NCBI GenBank assembly: GCA_023053545.1
Contig: JAKZAN010000001.1
Span: 2,376,565-2,440,564 of the forward strand
Length of the DNA: 64,000 nt
Reading direction: 5' to 3'
Source: Lepidurus packardi
Taxonomy: Eukaryota; Arthropoda; Branchiopoda; Notostraca; Triopsidae
In this document: piece after piece, positions 21,386 through 30,429 of the stretch
Position numbering within the stretch: the first letter of the stretch is position 1
How the letters are laid out: each line of letters opens with the position of its first letter
The notes under the pieces: generated by a model
Seen by the model: the letters and a program-made list of their open reading frames with translations, nothing else
What the model was told of the DNA's origin: nothing
The model's database searches: none
Position numbers and translations under genes: made by a program

Positions 21386-22817
21386 TGACGGAATCTGCCT
21401 CTAACCTAAACGGCTGATCTGCCGTGTTGCAAATCAATACGGTAACTACTTCACTGGTGTCGTTAACACAAGCTCTAGCAACTAGGATTCCTTTGCCTAC
21501 GAACTCTTTACACGGTTCTATAATTAAAGTTTCTCCTAACTCGACTCTACGCGAACAAAAGGGCAAACGGACTGAAGCAGATAAAAAAGTTTCAGAGTCA
21601 GGTGGCAAAACCACGGCTTCTCTGATCTTAACTGAACCTCTGAACGCATCCAACAGTACCTCTTGACCAAGTAATCTTAACGTACCTTTACCAAAATCAA
21701 GTTGGGCAGAAGTAGCTTTTAGGAAATCCATGCCAAGAATCAACTCATCATGACAGTTCACAATTAATACATTCAAACTAACTTCTCCCTTCTTACCCCA
21801 AGACAAGGCTACTTTGGCTTCGCCCTCTACTTTTAAGGCTAAATCCCTCTTAGCAGTCGTAACCTGACACTGACTAGGTCTAATTACCAAGTCTGACAAA
21901 TGATCGGCTACGTACGAGCTCAACAGGGTGCACTGGCTCCCACTATCTAAGATAGCATTACAAATCACATCAGCTACTCGGATCTTTAGGACCGGGCACG
22001 ACTCTACTGCAACTCTACGGGATACTGCACTTTCTTCAGCTACTTGACAATTCTTGCTCAAGTGTCCTACCTTTTTACATTTACTACATATGATCTTACA
22101 ACTTTCCTTCAAATGACCCTTCAACGTACAACTCGAACAAGCTACAGGACAATCCCTTACTAAGTGTCCGGACTGCTTACAACCATAACATTTCGAGCCT
22201 GACGCTCCGTCCTTGCTAGGGGGAGATTTCGACTTACCCCCGCTGCTTGTCTTATCCGTAATCGACAATTTACGGTTAGACGCGGACTTGATCGGTGTAG
22301 ATTGGCGGACAACTTCTTTGGACACCCGCATGATGTTCAACTTCTCCACATGGGCAGCAACGGATGTCAGCTGGGCATCGTAGAAACGGGGCCGCCAATC
22401 GGCCGGTAGCCCTTTCACAAATTGCTCAGTGACAAAACGCTCGATGATGTCTTCTGCGACGATGTCGGGGTTAGCAGCTTTAAACAACCGGCGAAGATCG
22501 CCTCCGTATACATGGGCTGAATCCTCCCGCGACAGGGTGCGATTGTAGAATTCCGTCAGCTTCAAACGTTGGGCTTCTTTGGGTTGAAATACGCGAGACA
22601 GCCCCTCCACGAGCTCGGTGAAGGAAGTAGGCGGGGGAGACAAACAGTCTAACACACATTCAGCATCCTCTACCATTAACGCTGGTAAGATGCGAAACAT
22701 TTGCCCATCGGTCCAACTGTTAGCTACCGCTACTCGACAAAACCGGGCCATGAACTTGCTGAAATCGCCCTTACCATCGAACTCAGGCGCACTGACAACC
22801 AACTTCTGCTGCGCCAT
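21357..22817 (-). CDS. Gypsy-1 gag with zinc knuckles and aspartic protease
   Basis: The open frame extends upstream to 22913, but the first ATG in frame is at 22817 (MAQQKLVVSAPEFDG). The N-terminal half is a retrotransposon capsid (FSKFMARFCRVAVANSWTD, AEDIIERFVTEQFVKGLP). Three or more zinc knuckles follow (CYGCKQSGHLVRDC, CSSCTLKGHLKESC, CSKCKKVGHLSKNC), then an aspartic protease with AILDSGSQCTLL and LILGMDFLKA. Uninterrupted. In trans it could still supply capsid and protease. Confidence 0.87.
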   Translation of the reverse strand: MAQQKLVVSAPEFDGKGDFSKFMARFCRVAVANSWTDGQMFRILPALMVEDAECVLDCLSPPPTSFTELVEGLSRVFQPKEAQRLKLTEFYNRTLSREDSAHVYGGDLRRLFKAANPDIVAEDIIERFVTEQFVKGLPADWRPRFYDAQLTSVAAHVEKLNIMRVSKEVVRQSTPIKSASNRKLSITDKTSSGGKSKSPPSKDGASGSKCYGCKQSGHLVRDCPVACSSCTLKGHLKESCKIICSKCKKVGHLSKNCQVAEESAVSRRVAVESCPVLKIRVADVICNAILDSGSQCTLLSSYVADHLSDLVIRPSQCQVTTAKRDLALKVEGEAKVALSWGKKGEVSLNVLIVNCHDELILGMDFLKATSAQLDFGKGTLRLLGQEVLLDAFRGSVKIREAVVLPPDSETFLSASVRLPFCSRRVELGETLIIEPCKEFVGKGILVARACVNDTSEVVTVLICNTADQPFRLEADSVIGSVSCLVN

Positions 22818-22984
22818 TTCGACAGCCTCACTCACTCCAATGTCAACTGTCGATAACTCAGCCTCAACTGGGTCCACTTTTACAGGAACACCGAGAAAAC
22901 TGGGAGCCGCCACTGTTCTTTCACTTTAATGTACTAAAGCCAAAACCAAAACCGGATCGAATAAATTCAGATCCCACCGCTGAC

Positions 22985-23385
22985 TGCTAAATTCTTACTT
23001 TTATTAAACTCAATAACTTAACAAGGTAGACGTAGGCAGGCGGTTTTAATAGTTTTATTTAGTAAAAAGAAAGCAGAGAAACAGCACACTTGTACTCACA
23101 GACCAAAAAGACTGTCATGACAGAACCCAAGTGTTTCGTCTCAGTCCAAATACAGCACATAATAACAACTGCGGGTAGACTGCCCCTTGGCGCGACCCAG
23201 GCTTCACCTTTTATACCCGCGTCGTGTGCCACTTGTACTTATACCCTCGGCCTTCCACCGACGTGGACTTACATAGTTCTCCTGAAGGACAACACAACTT
23301 CTACACAACTTCTAAACCCCTACCAGAAGAACTTGTCCACGTCGGAGGAAAGCCAGGGGTATCGCCACGTGTGGGGATCTCAACA
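22985..23385 (-). repeat. Gypsy-1 5' LTR
   Basis: Carries the element promoter. The sequence after its inner end reads GTCAGCGGTGGGATCTGAA; TGGGATCTGAA, 8 bases in, may be the primer binding site. Confidence 0.9.
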
Positions 23386-24752
23386 ATTCCAATTCTAATT
23401 CCAAATATTAGGAGCATTATAACAAACGGTGGGTCAAATAATTTCTAATGAAGTAAGCTTAGCTTTAATCTAATTATCTTTTCTTTGATTGATTTCAAGT
23501 TATAAGCTTTTTAAATTTATTCTAAATCAAAGTCATGTATGACTTTTGTTTATTAGCCCGCTATTGGCTTTTCATGATTAGTCCCTTTTTTGGCTCAAAC
23601 AAATCGTATTCCTCTTGATTTTGCGGATGGGGAGCCTGAGTTGGTTTCTGGTTATAATATTGAGTTCAGAAGCGGTGGATTTGCATTAATTATCTTGTCA
23701 TAATATACTAGTGTTTTGTTTAGGAGTGCTTTTATTTCTAGTCCGTTTTTTAGGTGTTTGGACTGATTTGTTTTTATTCCATTTTTTGTTTATTGTGTTC
23801 ACGTTTGTGTGGGTACGAGGTACTTTACCTCCGTTTCGTTATGATAAATTAATGCTTTTCGCTTGACAGTCGTTTCTACTTATGTACTTATATTATCTTT
23901 TATTTATTTCCGGGTATGTGGTATTCTTTTTAGAATAATAACCGGCGTAGGCAACCTTTTGCCAGTTTATTTATGGGTCATTTGTTTTTACTTAGCATGG
24001 TATAATTTTAATTCACTGCATTAGGAAATGTAAACTGTTAAAGGATTCTAACCTTTGTAGACAAGCTTTTCTTTTCAGCCAAATAATTTACATTAAGTTA
24101 TCACATAATTTAAGTAATAGTGCTTTAATAAAATAGTAAGAAAAGTATAATATAGTTAATGTGTTTTTTTGCCTATATTATCTGGACACATAGTTAGAAA
24201 ATTGTATTTACCTCTATGGGGTTCTGGTAAGAAAATCTCTCGATCAAGTGTGACATGAGAAAATAGGAGCTCAAGGATTTTATCAAAGAGTATTAAGGCA
24301 ATCTAATTTTATTTCTATATTACATAAATCATCAATAAAGTCTTATTATTTTAGTTACCTGTTATCTCTTTATGGTTTTAATATTCCCAAGAACCGTCCC
24401 AAGAACTGATAGCTCCCCCGACCAAGCGAAGCCGACCTCGAAAAGGTTTTAGGCCACCCAAGCCGGAAAGTGACCAGAGTAAGTACTGGCGACTCAAAAA
24501 GCTTCCCTCTCTCTTCAGCCTTAAAAAAACTTCGGACCTGATTCCCCCCACGCGTGTGACACGGTACAGTTCTTCAAGGAATTTTTTTAGACCGTCGAAA
24601 AAGAAAAAGCTCGACGGCTTTCCCCTCGTCTATCATTTTCGATCCTCGACACCGGGGCTTCCCGTCTCCACGGCTCTCCGACCCTTTGTTCCTCTTCCCG
24701 AAAGGGCTTGCTTTCGTTGCGGTAGCGCATTCTCAGGGCGACGGCTTTCCGC
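23386..24752. other. AT-rich non-coding region with a LINE 3'-end relic
   Basis: No gene. The 23938-23965 segment (CCGGCGTAGGC then TTGCCAG on the plus strand) matches the 3' end of the LINE family (compare CCGGCGTAGGC and TTGCCAA at 48553-48584), in minus orientation and lacking a poly(A) tail, so it is probably an old LINE tail. A perfect 7-bp inverted repeat (CCGTCGA/TCGACGG, 24592-24617) lies in a GC-richer patch of unknown origin at about 24410-24752. Confidence 0.45.
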
Positions 24753-24822
24753 TTTTGAATCAAGAACTGTGAGCGAAATCTGCCGGTTGCTCAAAATCAA
24801 GAAAACTAGAACTACTCCATAC
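24753..24822 (+). pseudogene. Gypsy-3a integrase fragment, left piece
   Basis: Encodes SRTVSEICRLLKIKKTRTTPY, the part of a Ty3/Gypsy integrase core around the third catalytic region. It is cut by Gypsy-2 and resumes at 29425 with HPES, the CATAC target duplication being shared. The same sequence, inverted, lies at 34756-35403. Confidence 0.85.
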
Positions 24823-24987
24823 TGTAATATTTGTTTACTCAAATATAATAATTTAGCACACCGATGGGTCGTTTACTCGACGATAATCGGGGAGCTTTTT
24901 ATCACACTCCTGCTCTCTGTTATGTCCGTGTATTTACCATCCTCATTCCCGTGCTGCCCTCTGTTGGCTGCTTAGCACGATGTTACA
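24823..24987 (-). repeat. Gypsy-2 3' LTR
   Basis: Direct repeat of 29260-29424. A run of about 24 T (24998-25021) stands just inside it on the plus strand in place of a mixed polypurine tract. Confidence 0.92.
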
Positions 24988-25148
24988 ATGCTATTTCTTT
25001 TTTTTTTTTTTTTTTTTTTTTAACTAGAATAATTGTGACTGGTTTCCGCTTGAGACCATCATACAAACAGATCAAAATTGTGATTCACACTTTCTTTAAG
25101 CGGATGACCAGAACTTAAATTATTTAAACAATACAAAAGTGAGGATTA

Positions 25149-28100
25149 TTAATATAACACGAAATCTTCGTATCTTCGAGGTCGGTGATGCTCTCGACCG
25201 CTTCGTCTGACATTACCGGCGTCTGGAGGTTGGTCTTCAGTTGGTATATCGGCGCGCGGAGGTTGAGTTTCAAAAATGGTGGTACTAGGTTCCTCTTCCA
25301 TCTCTTCATTTGGATTTGGTTCACCTGCAGGAATGCCAAAACTTATTTTCCGGAAGAAGCTTATGTTCCTGGTGACGCAACGATGTTCGTTCACCGCAGT
25401 GACCATAGTACCGTTTATCTTGGTGACCATGAATGGACGTGTCTCATACGGAGTCTGCAGTTTGTTCGAGATTCTGTCGCGTCTTAATAGAACGGTATCG
25501 CCCACTTCGAAGACGCGATGCTTCGACTTCTTGTCAGCGTAGTTCTTTATCTTGTTCTTGTAGGCCGTGTCCTTGTTGCGGATTTCATCCTCGGATAGAG
25601 CTGCGCGGACTTGTGGAAGCCTTGTTCGCATTGGTCTTCCGAATAGCATGGAACCGGGCGATGCACCTGAGCTAGGATGAGGTGAGGCACGGTAGTCTAA
25701 TAGGAAGTTTGAGATTCGATGTCGCCAGTTGGCTCCCTCGGCAACTGCACAGCGAAGAGCCTTTTTTAAGGTTCTCATAAATCTTTCAACTCCGCCATTT
25801 GCCTGGGGCCAAAGTGGCGTGACTTTGCGATGATGGAAATTCATGCTTATCGCAAACTGAGCAAATTCTGCACCGTTGAACGGCGGACCGTTATCGGTCT
25901 TGACAACTTCTGGTATGCCGAATAACGCAAATATTTCTTCTAGCTTCGGTGTCACGGCTGCTGTTGACGTCGTTGTGACCTTACTGACAACGGGGTAGCG
26001 TGAATAGTCGTCATAAACAACTAGAAGGTAATCCCCGTTCGGCATCTCTGCGAAATCAGCGCTAACTTCGGTCCACGGTTTGGCAGGTAAGCTCGACATT
26101 AGGAGGGGTTCTGGTTGATTCGTGTTCGTGCAAGCTTGACATGGAATACAATTGCTGATTTTGTTTTCAACCAGTTGATCCAAATTTGGGAACCAGACTT
26201 TTTCTCGGAGTAAGCCTTTCGTTTTCACCATACCCAGATGACTTTGGTGCGCGATGTCTACGATTCGGTGCGTCAGGATGTCGGGAATAACAATCTTGGT
26301 CCCTTTAAGGAGGAATTCACCGTCCTTGGAGTTTAGAATCGTCATCTGGTCTGCGCACTGCTTCAGTACTTTGAGTCGTTTTTCTTCAGCTTCGTTTAGC
26401 TCAGTTGCTCCACCGCGTTTAATCCTTTTTAGGCTTTTAATTATAATCTGAAGCGGCTGGTCGTTGGCTGTAGCAGCGGCAATTTCGTGGAGAGAGACAT
26501 GCTTCGGTTGCGAGCGGAGACATACAGAGTCAATGTAGTTTTCCGCCAGTATTTCTTCGCGTGATGAGACTTTTGATTCCTTGGTTGGATGCCTGGACAT
26601 AAAATCTGCCGGGTTATTTTTCCCGGGGCGGTACTCTACAACGAAGTCATACTGCTGTAATTTCAACAGCCATCTCTCGATTCGTGCGGGTGCTTGTATT
26701 AGAGCTTTATTGAAGATGGGAACTAGTGGCTTGTGATCGGTTATGATCTTGAAACCTTTTCCTGCCACATATAAATGAAAATGGAGGATGGCCCACGTGA
26801 TGGCTAACGCTTCTCGTTCCGTTTGAGAGTAGCGTGACTCGATGTCTGTTAATCGGCGGCTAGCAAAAGCAATTGGAGTTTCGTGTCCATCTTTGGATAC
26901 CTGTACTAATATGGCTCCTAGGCCCTTTGGACTAGCATCTACGATTATGGTGGTTTGCTTGTCCACGTCATAATAGGCTAGTGTCGTAGCTTCTCGTAGA
27001 CGTCTTTTCAATTCTTGGAATGCGCCTTCTTCTTGAGTGTCCCACGTCCATGTAGAGCCTTGCCGTGTGAGCTTGCGCAATGGTTCCGCAACTGTGGCTG
27101 CGTCTGGAATGAATCTATTAGAGAACGTTATCATTCCAAGAAAGCTTGCAACTTCTTCCGGGCTTTGTGGTTGTTCCGCTTCGTCGATTGCCTTTACTTT
27201 TATCTTGTCAGGTGCCAGACCATCGGCGCTAAAGTTCAAACCATAAAATGTGATGCTCGTCTTCCCAAACTCACATTTGTCAAAATTTAGTGTAAGCTGT
27301 TTTTTGGCGAGACGTTGGAGCACTTCTTTAAGGTTTCTGTCATGCTCGTTCTTGGTTTTCCCAGTGACGAGGATGTCGTCACTACGGTTGACTACTCCTG
27401 AGATGCCATTTACGATTTGACGGATGATGTCGTCAAAAATTTCCGACGCGCAATTGACTCCGAAGTTGAGCCTTTTATACCTGAACAGGCCCTGGTGTGT
27501 AGCGAAAGTCGTGATGTAGCGTGATTGCGGATGTAATTCGAGCTGATGATATCCCTGGTTCATATCCAGCTTTGTAAAGAACCGTGCGCCGTTCAGGTCA
27601 ACGATTAGGTCCTCTACAGTTGGGATTACATGCCTGGTCCTTAAAATTGCCAAGTTCGGTGCGCGCATATCGACACATACTCTGAACTTTCCAGGCTGCT
27701 TTGGTTTCGGCACCATAATACACGGCGAAACCCATGGTGTCGGACCGTCTAGGACTTGCTCGATGATGTCTTCTTTTAGAAGTCGGTCGATTTCCTCCGA
27801 CATCGCTTTGCGAAGGTGAAAACCCACACGTCGGTGCTTTCTAGTGACCGCAGGTACCGAAGGGTCTATGTGTAGTTTGACTTGGTGATTCCGGAGTTTT
27901 CCAATACCTTGGAACAGTTGGGGAAACATGTCTCTCAGGTACTGATATCCGGGATCCATTGTTACTGCGTTGGAGATGTGGACTAAACCCAGCTCTTTTG
28001 CTGTCTCGTATCCTAGTAGACAGTCTGCCTGATGATCGGAGCTTACAAATACTGTTGTTTGGATTGAGGCGTGTTTCGACTTCAATCGCGCTGTGAAAGA

Positions 28101-28320
28101 TCCTTCAATTCCAATTTCTTTGCTGCCGTATGCCCTAACTGTGCTTCGGTTTGGCGTGAGGGGCGGGGCATGGGCCAGCTTGCTATATACTCCAGTGTCG
28201 ACTAGGTTGCACGTCGAACCGGTATCGATCATCATCTTGATACTTGACCCACATAGCTTGATTTCTGCAGTTGGTCTTGGGTCTGGCTTGTTTCTTACAG
28301 CTAATACGGATTCGTCACTT
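25149..28320 (-). CDS. Gypsy-2 pol (protease, RT, RNase H, integrase)
   Basis: From the first ATG at 28235 the open frame is 1028 codons; the same frame is open upstream into the gag end (about 28340), displaced by +1 from gag. Order: protease (MMIDTGSTCNLVD), RT (FRVCVDMRAPN, FTKLDMNQGYHQL, box RSDDILVTG), RNase H (IIVDASPKGLGAIL, ALAITWAILHFHLY), integrase with an HHCC finger (HQSHLGMVKTKG, CIPCQAC), catalytic VKTDNGPPFNG and QANGGVERFMRTLKKAL, and a C-terminal tail with a basic end. The RT box has Arg-Ser before DD where Tyr/Ile-x is usual. Uninterrupted and probably functional. Confidence 0.93.
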
Positions 28321-28332
28321 GATGACCGCTCT

Positions 28333-29196
28333 TCAGTTAGCTGCTTGACTTCTTTGCTGAGTTTTCTTCCGGCATTGTTGTGCGAAATGGTTTACTTTCC
28401 GACAGCTAGAGCAGACTCTTCCTTTTGCGGGGCATGGTTTGTCGGGTGGGTGTGGCCAGCTCCTTCCACAATTGCGACATTTTCCTTGCATCTTGCACGG
28501 TGTCGTTCTACTATGTGGCCACGGGTCGCCACAGTTTCTACAGATGCCCCTGCTCGTTGTTCGAGCCTTTTCTTGTCTTGATGGTACTTGTGTCTTGAGA
28601 GCTTGCGTTGAGTTGGTTGATGATTTGCGAAGACTATCATCGTACTTTGTTGCTGCCTCTGACGATCTTGCGTGTTCAAGCATTTTGGATAACGACAACT
28701 GATCACGAAGACATACTTTGCGAAAAGTGCTTGATCGGCATCCTTGAATGATCTGCAACTTGATCTGTTGGTCTTGATCCATGAATTCACATCGGGCAGC
28801 GTGCTCGCGCAGTCTGGTAGCGAAGGCGTCCATGCTTTCTCCTTCTTCTTGGGAAGTCTGACGGAACTTGTAGACCTCCAATTCTATATTCTTCTTCGGG
28901 ACGAAATACGCATGTAATAATGGCTTCATTTTGGTATACGTATTCTTTTCTTCAGGATTTCCAGGAGTTGTGTCGCATATGGCTGCAACCTCTGCACCTG
29001 CGTAATAGCGCATGAGAGCTAATCGTCTTCTATCGGCCGCGAATTTCTCTGCTATGTTCCCAATGTGTTCTGGAACAATATCTAGGGCAATCATTAGGTT
29101 TTCGAACTCAGCCACCCATTTAGGCCACCTAACTCCAGCCGTCTGCGGATCACTCCCCACGTGGAATTTTTCGAAAAGAGGTAATGCCAATGCCAT
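28333..29196 (-). CDS. Gypsy-2 gag with unusual zinc knuckles
   Basis: Begins at the ATG with MALALPLFEKFHVG, about 60 bases after the 5' LTR. The capsid-like N-terminal part (WPKWVAEFENLMIALDI, FAADRRRLALMRYYAG, EEGESMDAFATRLREHA) is followed by two knuckles spaced C-x2-C-x5-H-x5-C (CRNCGDPWPHSRTTPC, CRNCGRSWPHPPDKPC) and one of canonical spacing (CSSCRKVNHFAQQC). It ends at TGA 28333 with the pol frame already open beneath it. Confidence 0.88.
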   Translation of the reverse strand: MALALPLFEKFHVGSDPQTAGVRWPKWVAEFENLMIALDIVPEHIGNIAEKFAADRRRLALMRYYAGAEVAAICDTTPGNPEEKNTYTKMKPLLHAYFVPKKNIELEVYKFRQTSQEEGESMDAFATRLREHAARCEFMDQDQQIKLQIIQGCRSSTFRKVCLRDQLSLSKMLEHARSSEAATKYDDSLRKSSTNSTQALKTQVPSRQEKARTTSRGICRNCGDPWPHSRTTPCKMQGKCRNCGRSWPHPPDKPCPAKGRVCSSCRKVNHFAQQCRKKTQQRSQAAN

Positions 29197-29240
29197 GTCC
29201 AGATTTAGTCCTCGTTATTTACCTGACTGATGGCCTTCCC

Positions 29241-29258
29241 AGTTTATCCTCGTCGCCA
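29241..29258 (-). other. Gypsy-2 primer binding site
   Basis: The element strand reads TGGCGACGAGGATAAAC one base after the 5' LTR, i.e. a TGG-started site to pair with the CCA end of a tRNA. The tRNA could not be named with confidence. Confidence 0.6.
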
Positions 29259-29259
29259 A

Positions 29260-29424
29260 TGTAATATTTGTTTACTCAAATATAATAATTTAGCACACCG
29301 ATGGGTCGTTTACTCGACGATAATCGGGGAGCTTTTTATCACACTCCTGCTCTCTGTTATGTCCGTGTATTTACCATCCTCATTCCCGTGCTGCCCTCTG
29401 TTGGCTGCTTAGCACGATGTTACA
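29260..29424 (-). repeat. Gypsy-2 5' LTR
   Basis: Direct repeat of 24823-24987; no differences noticed by eye. Confidence 0.92.
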
Positions 29425-29894
29425 CATACCATCCGGAGAGTGAGGAATTTATTGAAAGGGCCAATAGGACGATTTTAGTAGGCCTCAGTAAACTCATCGA
29501 CGAAGGTGATGAAACCTGTGTTGCCTAGTGTTTTACTTGCGTACCGGACGAGTGTTCAAAGTTCCTCGACTTTCACTCCTGCACGTTTACAATTTGGTAG
29601 ACAGTTGTTTTTACCAGAAGATGGAGTTTTCGGTGGTGGTACCAGTTTCAACGTCTCAATACGCGGCAAAACTGGAGACAACTCTTCCTACCATTTTTGA
29701 ACAAGCTCGAACACGGTTGGGATTTGCACAATGTTATCAGAAGACAGCAAAACTTTAAACCAGCAAATCCAAATGGGGGACTCCGTTTGGCTCTTCAATC
29801 CTTCCCCAAGAGAGGAAAGTTCCCCAAGTTTCACCGACCTTGGACAGTTATGAAACGAATTTCGGATCAAGTTGTCCACATTAAAAACACCATT
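29425..29894 (+). pseudogene. Gypsy-3a integrase fragment, right piece
   Basis: Continues 24753-24822 after removal of Gypsy-2: HPESEEFIERANRTIL, SVLLAYRTSVQSSSTFTPA, QFGRQLFLPED, then in another frame TSQYAAKLETTLPTIFEQAR, and PKFHRPWTVMKRISDQVVHI. Compared with the inverted copy it lacks 7 bases near 29517 and shares the frame change near 29640. It is interrupted at 29894 by LINE B. Confidence 0.82.
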
Positions 29895-30380
29895 AAGACG
29901 GTATTGCAAGCTACACGTCTCATAATTCACCAGCTTCCTCGAGACCAAACCCTTGATCAAATTTGCTCCCAATTGACGGAAAAGAACGCATACACTTCAG
30001 TATACTTCCTGGCCAACAATGCCAGATGGCTAAACCCAAGCAGCGCCAAAGCCTACGGTTCAATACAGTACATATGCTCCTCTTCTGCTGAAAAACTGAA
30101 ACTTCTCAATGAAGGAGCTCTCTTCGCGTTCAACCGGGTTGTTCAAGTTGAAGACTCGCGCTCGTCGGACGTACTCCAATGTTACAACTGTCAGGCGTTT
30201 GGCCACACGGCAACCATCTGTAAAAAACCTCCCAATCGCGCCAAATGCGCAGAGCAGCAGGACACAAGATCCTGCAAAAGCTCTGTCAATAAATGCGTAA
30301 ACTGCAAGGAGGCTCCTTTCGCTTTCGATTCTGTCTGCCCTTCCAGACCTAAAGCAACACCCCCGCTGGCACGCAATTGA
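29895..30380 (+). pseudogene. LINE B ORF1, C-terminal part
   Basis: Encodes LIIHQLPRDQTLDQICSQLT, the conserved WLNP-KAYGSI region, and three zinc knuckles (CYNCQAFGHTATIC; the second has lost a cysteine, KCAEQQDTRSC; CVNCKEAPFAFDSVC). Ends at TGA 30380. The N-terminal half of ORF1 is absent through truncation. Confidence 0.85.
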
Positions 30381-30429
30381 ATCCAACGCAAACTTCGACC
30401 CCTACCATCAGGAATAAACCGGACCACAT

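Larger units (their letters stand above)
19864..23385 (-). mobile_element. Gypsy-1: Ty3/Gypsy retrotransposon with internal deletion
   Basis: 3522 bp between two 401-bp LTRs (19864-20264 and 22985-23385). In element orientation the LTRs begin TGTTGAGATC and end in AGCA. A 4-bp ATTC repeat flanks it (19860-19863 and 23386-23389). A polypurine tract abuts the 3' LTR. gag-protease is present, but pol stops after reverse transcriptase; RNase H and integrase are missing, so it cannot integrate on its own. The LTRs differ at very few positions, indicating a recent insertion. Confidence 0.93.
24823..29424 (-). mobile_element. Gypsy-2: complete Ty3/Gypsy retrotransposon (Mag-like)
   Basis: 4602 bp with 165-bp LTRs (24823-24987 and 29260-29424), which look identical base for base, start TGTAATATTT and end GATGTTACA on the plus strand. 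A 5-bp target duplication CATAC lies at 24818-24822 and 29425-29429. It encodes intact gag and pol and was inserted into the integrase of Gypsy-3a. Identical LTRs and open frames suggest very recent, possibly ongoing activity. The short LTRs, RT box SDDIL and sequence style resemble the Mag branch; that assignment is from memory. Confidence 0.93.

Noticed and set aside
24864-25118. 84-codon frame repeated at 29301-29528
   Set aside because: It lies in the Gypsy-2 LTRs, not a gene.
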